A program made the translations under genes and the position numbers. 9,028 nucleotides of DNA from a bacterium (GTDB lineage Bacteria; Bacteroidota; Ignavibacteria; Kapaibacteriales; UBA2268). Location: positions 1 through 9,028 of the forward strand of contig JAUHXN010000102.1 in assembly GCA_030426865.1 (NCBI GenBank), in the 5' to 3' direction. A model generated the notes under the pieces. It ran no database searches, was not told the origin of the DNA, and saw only the letters and a list, made by a program, of their open reading frames with translations. Of the stretch, positions 5,491 to 9,028 are shown one piece after another; the stretch's first letter is position 1; the number at the start of each line of letters is the position of its first letter.

Positions 5491-5820
5491 ATGGGAAAAT
5501 TTGAAATAACAAAAAGAACTAATGGCGAATTTCAATTCAATTTGAAAGCTGGAAACGGTCAAGTAATACTAACTAGCGAAGGTTACAAAGCAAAACCTAG
5601 CTGTATCAATGGTATCGAATCAGTTAAGAAAAACTCTCAAGATGATGCAAGATATGATGTGAAAGTTGCTAAAAATGGTAAGCACCATTTCAATCTAAAA
5701 TCTACTAATGGTCAGATAGTTGGATCTAGCCAAATGTATGCTTCTGAAGATGGTTGTACTAACGGTATCGAATCTGTAAAGAAAAATGCACCTGATGCTG
5801 AAGTAGTTGACAATTCTTAA
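5491..5820 (+). CDS. YegP-like protein, two DUF1508 repeats
   Basis: This 109-residue protein is made of two tandem copies of the DUF1508 (UPF0339) motif: residues about 1-48 (GKFEITKRTNGEFQFNLK, NGQVILTSEGY, NGIESVKKN) and about 53-100 (DVKVAKNGKHHFNLK, NGQIVGSSQMY, NGIESVKKN). Length and repeat number are those of E. coli YegP. The family forms small beta-rich proteins with no established function. It has no signal peptide and is predicted cytoplasmic. It is transcribed alone on the plus strand, divergent from the first lipoprotein and convergent with the second, and ends in a strong terminator. A TATATTCG box at 5445-5452 resembles the Bacteroidota -7 element but lacks a clear -33 partner. 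Confidence 0.85.
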   Translation: MGKFEITKRTNGEFQFNLKAGNGQVILTSEGYKAKPSCINGIESVKKNSQDDARYDVKVAKNGKHHFNLKSTNGQIVGSSQMYASEDGCTNGIESVKKNAPDAEVVDNS

Positions 5821-5848
5821 TTGAATATAGATAATGAATGTATTTATT

Positions 5849-5881
5849 AAGACTGTTCTTATTAGAATGGTCTTTTTTTTT
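5849..5881 (+). terminator. Intrinsic terminator of the YegP-like gene
   Basis: An 11-bp stem (5849-5859 with 5864-5874, two G-T wobble pairs) and a 4-base TATT loop are followed by a run of T to 5881. It lies 29 bases after the stop codon at 5820. The converging lipoprotein gene ends at 5918. On the minus strand the stem is followed by only a weak T-rich stretch, so termination should be mainly in the plus direction. Confidence 0.85.
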
Positions 5882-5917
5882 GGGTCTCTATATGTCATTG
5901 CTGTATAGGTCAGATAA

Positions 5918-6637
5918 TCACCTTACAAACTTAGCTATTACATTATCATCACTATCTAAAAACTCTAAAGTGTCTTGCCGGATAATATATCGGAACTTCT
6001 GCGAAAGAAAATTGACATACTTTTTTCTCACTTCTGGTTTTTCACAACTCTTGTAGGTCATAACTAAACCCGAAAAAGTCACAATTCCTTCTTCATCCAC
6101 ATCAAAACTACCACTAAAACTATTACAACTAGTTTTTCCGTTTACTATTCCAGAATTATTAAACTTGAGATAACATTTATCGGTCTCTGGCTTATTTCCT
6201 CCGTCAACTAGAATGTCCTTTATGGTACTAAAATACCACTTATCGCTTGTCAAATTATTACTAAACAGTTTTCTATAGTCAATGTCATCATCTTCATCTG
6301 AAACAAAACCATTAACTTTCATTTTATATATTGTTTCTTTAGAATCTTCACCTTCATTTTGATATAATATTAGTGAGTGTGAAATTCCTTCTAGTTTAAA
6401 GTTACCATTATGTTTTTCTACAACTGGCATACCTGAACCGACATACTCCACTCTCATATTATAGCTATAATCTTCTTTTAGTGTTATTCGCTTTTCTATT
6501 AGAACACCATCGTTCCAATTATCTACACATTTATAGGTGCCTTCCCAATAATAAAGATTTTCATTAATACAGGAGATATTCTTCTTGGATGAACATGAAA
6601 CAAGGAGAAGTAGTAGTAATATGGCTAAAAGTTTCAT
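5918..6637 (-). CDS. Lipoprotein with NlpE-like and META domains (paralog without CxxC)
   Basis: This is a 239-residue putative lipoprotein with a short signal peptide and lipobox LVSC (C15). It is clearly paralogous to the protein at 4575-5342: WEGTYK, VLIEKRITLKEDYSYNMRVEYVGSG, LILYQNEGED, NGFVSDEDDDIDYRKLF, and the shared C-terminus LSQKFRY...DNVIAKFVR. The META domain (about 128-239) keeps C171 (SCNSFSGSF) and C198 (VMTYKSCEKPE). In the NlpE-like half (about 30-120) the DCNDC of the sister protein is replaced by NWNDG, so the CxxC is gone; a nearby C37 is at a different place. Any metal- or redox-linked role of that pair would be lost here. The two genes have the same orientation with the YegP-like gene between them on the other strand, suggesting duplication followed by insertion or rearrangement (inference). 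Confidence 0.72.
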   Translation of the reverse strand: MKLLAILLLLLLVSCSSKKNISCINENLYYWEGTYKCVDNWNDGVLIEKRITLKEDYSYNMRVEYVGSGMPVVEKHNGNFKLEGISHSLILYQNEGEDSKETIYKMKVNGFVSDEDDDIDYRKLFSNNLTSDKWYFSTIKDILVDGGNKPETDKCYLKFNNSGIVNGKTSCNSFSGSFDVDEEGIVTFSGLVMTYKSCEKPEVRKKYVNFLSQKFRYIIRQDTLEFLDSDDNVIAKFVR

Positions 6638-6711
6638 TCTTTTTCTTTGTTTAAATTTCTAGTATTAACTTCTACGTCAAAAGACAATATAAAGTTTTTT
6701 ATGAGTTTATG

Positions 6712-6741
6712 TTTGTTTTAATATCCATATTCATATTTTTG
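6712..6741 (+). promoter_or_regulatory. Bacteroidota-type promoter of the pyrophosphatase gene
   Basis: TTTG (6712-6715), an 18-base spacer and TATTTTTG (6734-6741) match the -33/-7 pattern TTTG and TAnnTTTG of Bacteroidota housekeeping promoters. A start a few bases downstream would leave a leader of about 20 bases before ATG 6769. Confidence 0.6.
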
Positions 6742-6768
6742 TACCTCATAAAAATGAAGGTTTAGAAA

Positions 6769-7443
6769 ATGTGGAATCAAACAGGCTTAATATTCAAATC
6801 ACACCCTTGGCACGGAGTGCCTATCGGTGAGCAATCTCCCAAAATTGTGACTTCTTACATAGAATTAGTTCCAGGTGATACTGTAAAATATGAGCTAGAT
6901 AAATACACTGGCTATCTGAAAATAGATAGACCGCAGATATACTCTAGCGTTTGCCCTACTTTGTATGGTATGTTACCACAGACTTATGCTGGTAAGCGAG
7001 TAGCGGAGTATTGCAACAGTAAGACAGGTAGAACTGATATAGTTGGAGATGGTGATCCTCTGGATATTTGTGTTATCACAGAGAGAATAGTGCCTTACGG
7101 TGATATATTAGTTAACTGCCGTCCGATAGGTGGGATGCGGATGATAGACCATGGTGAAGCTGACGATAAGATAATAGCTGTGATGAATGATGATTTGGTA
7201 TATGATGAACGTAATGACATATCCAAAATCCCAGAATCTATAATTAGAAGATTAAAGCATTACTTCCTTACTTACAAACAAAACCCTGATGAAAAAGATC
7301 AAAACACAGTTGAAATTACTGATATTTATGGTAGAGAAGAGGCTTACGAAATAATCCGACTAGGTAGAGAAGATTATAATGAGAAATACCCAGGTCTTTC
7401 TGTTACATCTGCATCTACTAGACCGGATGTAGAGTTCGATTAA
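6769..7443 (+). CDS. ppa: Inorganic pyrophosphatase (family I, soluble)
   Basis: This cytoplasmic Mg-dependent enzyme hydrolyses pyrophosphate to two phosphates, pulling biosynthetic reactions forward. It has 224 residues, longer than the roughly 175 of the E. coli enzyme, with extra residues at both ends and in the middle. Family I residues are visible: K40 and E42 (VKYELDK), R54, the signature GDGDPLDIC with D94, D96 and D99, the metal-binding stretch D127...E130-A-D132-D133-K134, and Y169-K170. The last pair corresponds to the Tyr-Lys pair that binds phosphate in E. coli. All catalytic residues expected are present. It has its own promoter upstream and a GAAGG about 9 bases before the start. 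No terminator is evident before the next gene 93 bases away. Confidence 0.94.
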   Translation: MWNQTGLIFKSHPWHGVPIGEQSPKIVTSYIELVPGDTVKYELDKYTGYLKIDRPQIYSSVCPTLYGMLPQTYAGKRVAEYCNSKTGRTDIVGDGDPLDICVITERIVPYGDILVNCRPIGGMRMIDHGEADDKIIAVMNDDLVYDERNDISKIPESIIRRLKHYFLTYKQNPDEKDQNTVEITDIYGREEAYEIIRLGREDYNEKYPGLSVTSASTRPDVEFD

Positions 7444-7496
7444 ATTTTGTCTTATATTAAGTTTCCAAATTAATAGTCAATTAACTCTTAAATTCT

Positions 7497-7504
7497 TATT
7501 TTTG
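7497..7504 (+). promoter_or_regulatory. Possible -7 element for the UDP-glucuronate decarboxylase gene
   Basis: TATTTTTG matches TAnnTTTG and is identical to the box upstream of the pyrophosphatase gene. It lies 32 bases before the start at 7537, but no convincing TTTG is found at the expected -33 distance. Confidence 0.3.
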
Positions 7505-7536
7505 CTATTAGTAATTACTAAATAATAGCATTAAAT

Positions 7537-8472
7537 ATGAAAACAGTTCTGATTACGGGTGCAGCCGGTTTTTTAGGTTCGCACTTATCTGATAGGTTTA
7601 TAGCTGAAGGGTTCAAAGTTATAGGTGTCGATAACCTACTAACAGGTGACACGGACAATATTGCACATCTATTTGGAAACCCAAATTTCAAATTCGTTCA
7701 CCACGATATAACTGAATACAATTTCTTTGCAGAAGATATTGACTATATTTTGCACTTCGCTTCACCTGCATCTCCTATAGATTATCTGAAGCTACCAATC
7801 CAAACTTTGAAAGTTGGATCATTAGGTACACATAAGATATTAGGCCTTGCAAAAGAAAAAGGTGCAAGGTACTTGCTTGCTAGTACAAGTGAAGTTTATG
7901 GTGATCCACTAATCCATCCTCAAACAGAAGATTATTGGGGTAATGTAAACCCAGTTGGTTCTAGGGGTGTTTACGACGAAGCTAAGAGATTTTCGGAAGC
8001 TATGACAATGGCTTATCATCAATATCACGGTGTTGAAACTAGAATTATTCGAATATTTAATACTTACGGTCCTCGCATGAGGCTACATGATGGAAGAGCT
8101 ATACCTAACTTCATTCGTCAAGCACTTAAAGGCGAACCGGTTACTGTTTACGGAGATGGCTCTCAAACTAGATCAGTTTGCTACGTAGATGATTTGGTAG
8201 AGGGTATTTACAGATTACTTATGTCAGATGAAGTTAATCCTGTGAATATTGGAAACCCAAGTGAACTGACAATGTTAGATTTGGCAAAAGAGATCATTGA
8301 GCTTACTGGTTCCGACTCTAAGATTGTATTCGAAGATTTACCGCAAGATGATCCTAAGATAAGACAACCAGATATCACACGCGCAAAAGAGATACTTGGT
8401 TGGTCACCTAAAGTAGATAGAAAAGAAGGGTTAGAAAAGACAATTGCAGATTTCAGAAAGAGATTATCGTAA
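7537..8472 (+). CDS. uxs: UDP-glucuronate decarboxylase (UDP-xylose synthase)
   Basis: This extended short-chain dehydrogenase/reductase converts UDP-glucuronate to UDP-xylose with bound NAD+. It has 311 residues, the length of the single-domain bacterial and cytosolic enzymes. The Rossmann motif is G8-x2-G11-x2-G14 (TGAAGFLGSH) with D32 after strand 2 (GVDNLLTG). The catalytic elements are the STSEVYGDP stretch (T117, E119) and Y146-x3-K150 (SRGVYDEAKR). FASPASPIDYLKLPIQTLKVG and the R276 of KIRQPDIT are characteristic of UXS and separate it from dTDP-glucose dehydratase or epimerases. The product is a donor for xylose in surface polysaccharide or glycans, and a precursor of other pentoses. 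No glycosyltransferase is in view, so the end use is unknown. The gene follows ppa by 93 bases and the TPR gene follows it by 61. Confidence 0.92.
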   Translation: MKTVLITGAAGFLGSHLSDRFIAEGFKVIGVDNLLTGDTDNIAHLFGNPNFKFVHHDITEYNFFAEDIDYILHFASPASPIDYLKLPIQTLKVGSLGTHKILGLAKEKGARYLLASTSEVYGDPLIHPQTEDYWGNVNPVGSRGVYDEAKRFSEAMTMAYHQYHGVETRIIRIFNTYGPRMRLHDGRAIPNFIRQALKGEPVTVYGDGSQTRSVCYVDDLVEGIYRLLMSDEVNPVNIGNPSELTMLDLAKEIIELTGSDSKIVFEDLPQDDPKIRQPDITRAKEILGWSPKVDRKEGLEKTIADFRKRLS

Positions 8473-8533
8473 GGATAAATCAAGCAATTTTTATATATTG
8501 ATAATCAAATAAAACAACAATCAGAGAAAAACT

Positions 8534-9028
8534 ATGAAAAATTTAATAACAGCATTGTTCTTATTGATGAGCATTTCTCTTTTCGCTCAGACAGAAGGGT
8601 TTATACAAACTGCTTATAATGCAATCAAAACTAAAGATTACGATAAAGCATTGACTTATTATAACAAAGCAATCGATAAAGCTGATAATTATGCTCCTAC
8701 TTTTTATGGTCGTGGATTAGCATATTTCTACAAAAAAGAATTCAGTAATGCTATTAAGGATTTCAATCAAGCTATTTCACTTGATCCTAATTATTTCGAG
8801 GCATATTATGGTCGTGGGCTTTCTGAAGTAGAAGAAGGTAATTTGCAATCTGCTATCCAGAGTTTCACCAAAACTCTCTCTATAAGCAATGAATACCCTG
8901 AGGCATATTATGCGCGTGGCAATTCTTATTACTTCTTAGAGAGCTGGGACAAAGCATTGATGGATTATAATAGAGCTATCGAATTGCAACCTGGTTATGC
9001 GATGCCTTATTACGCACGAGGTGCTGTG
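8534..9028 (+). CDS. Secreted TPR-repeat protein, 3' end cut by window edge
   Basis: From ATG 8534 the frame stays open to the last base (165 codons, no stop). Residues 1-19 are a signal peptide (MKNLITALFLLMSISLFAQ, cleavage likely near Q19), so the protein is exported to the periplasm or outer membrane. From about residue 24 it is a run of tetratricopeptide repeats of 34-residue spacing, four visible: YNAIKTKDYDKALTYYNKAI, then FYGRGLAYFYKKEFSNAIKD, YYGRGLSEVEEGNLQSAIQ, YYARGNSYYFLESWDKALMD, and a fifth begins at YYARGA. The A/G-x3-Y and AxxYxxAIxLxP rules are followed. TPR proteins are scaffolds for protein-protein contact, so no specific role can be given. It lies 61 bases after the UXS gene with no terminator between and may be co-transcribed with it. 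Confidence 0.85.
   Translation, partial: MKNLITALFLLMSISLFAQTEGFIQTAYNAIKTKDYDKALTYYNKAIDKADNYAPTFYGRGLAYFYKKEFSNAIKDFNQAISLDPNYFEAYYGRGLSEVEEGNLQSAIQSFTKTLSISNEYPEAYYARGNSYYFLESWDKALMDYNRAIELQPGYAMPYYARGAV

Noticed and set aside
5695..6056. Short frames over the YegP-like gene end and the second lipoprotein gene end
   Set aside because: They are antisense or out of frame to clear genes and run through the terminator.
8208..8483. Minus-strand 91-residue frame
   Set aside because: It is antisense to the conserved C-terminal third of the UDP-glucuronate decarboxylase.

Overview
The window looks like a low-G+C chromosome segment from a Bacteroidota-type bacterium. The evidence is a promoter upstream of the pyrophosphatase gene that matches the Bacteroidota pattern (TTTG, 18 bases, TAnnTTTG), a membrane-anchored LytTR regulator with the FQPFG motif in its first helix, NlpE/META lipoproteins, and many interspersed palindromic repeats of the TGTCATTGCGAG type. 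No rRNA, tRNA or CRISPR is seen, and genus cannot be set from this window.

Positions 1-1570 (minus strand) hold two consecutive kynurenine-pathway genes. 3-hydroxyanthranilate 3,4-dioxygenase is followed with no spacer by 2-amino-3-carboxymuconate-6-semialdehyde decarboxylase, which runs off the left edge. Together they open the 3-hydroxyanthranilate ring and steer the product to 2-aminomuconate semialdehyde, toward catabolism rather than NAD synthesis. Next comes an isolated 97-bp palindromic element (1682-1778). It lies between two 27-bp direct repeats, one of which is the 3' end of a DUF2306-like membrane protein gene (1812-2456). A membrane-bound LytTR transcription regulator follows (2593-3453).

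Positions 3497-4562 are the most unusual part. A nested inverted repeat of one family (3497-3563) is followed by an array of palindromic units of a second family. Each short unit is 85 bp: two inverted arms around a short loop, separated by a conserved 17-19 base spacer. One unit (3736-4148) uses the same arms, but its loop is replaced by a gene for a small GIY-YIG nuclease. The arrangement looks like an autonomous nuclease-carrying element beside non-autonomous, MITE-like derivatives. The last four units form an exact 104-bp tandem array with signs of a higher-order 208-bp period.

Positions 4575-6637 hold two paralogous lipoproteins (NlpE-like plus META domain, both minus strand) either side of a plus-strand two-repeat YegP/DUF1508 protein with a good intrinsic terminator. 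One paralog keeps the CxxC of its NlpE-like domain and the other has lost it.

Positions 6769-9028 (plus strand) hold inorganic pyrophosphatase, a UDP-glucuronate decarboxylase (UDP-xylose synthase) and the start of a secreted TPR protein that runs off the right edge. The decarboxylase points to nucleotide-sugar supply for surface polysaccharide. The other two are housekeeping or of unknown role.
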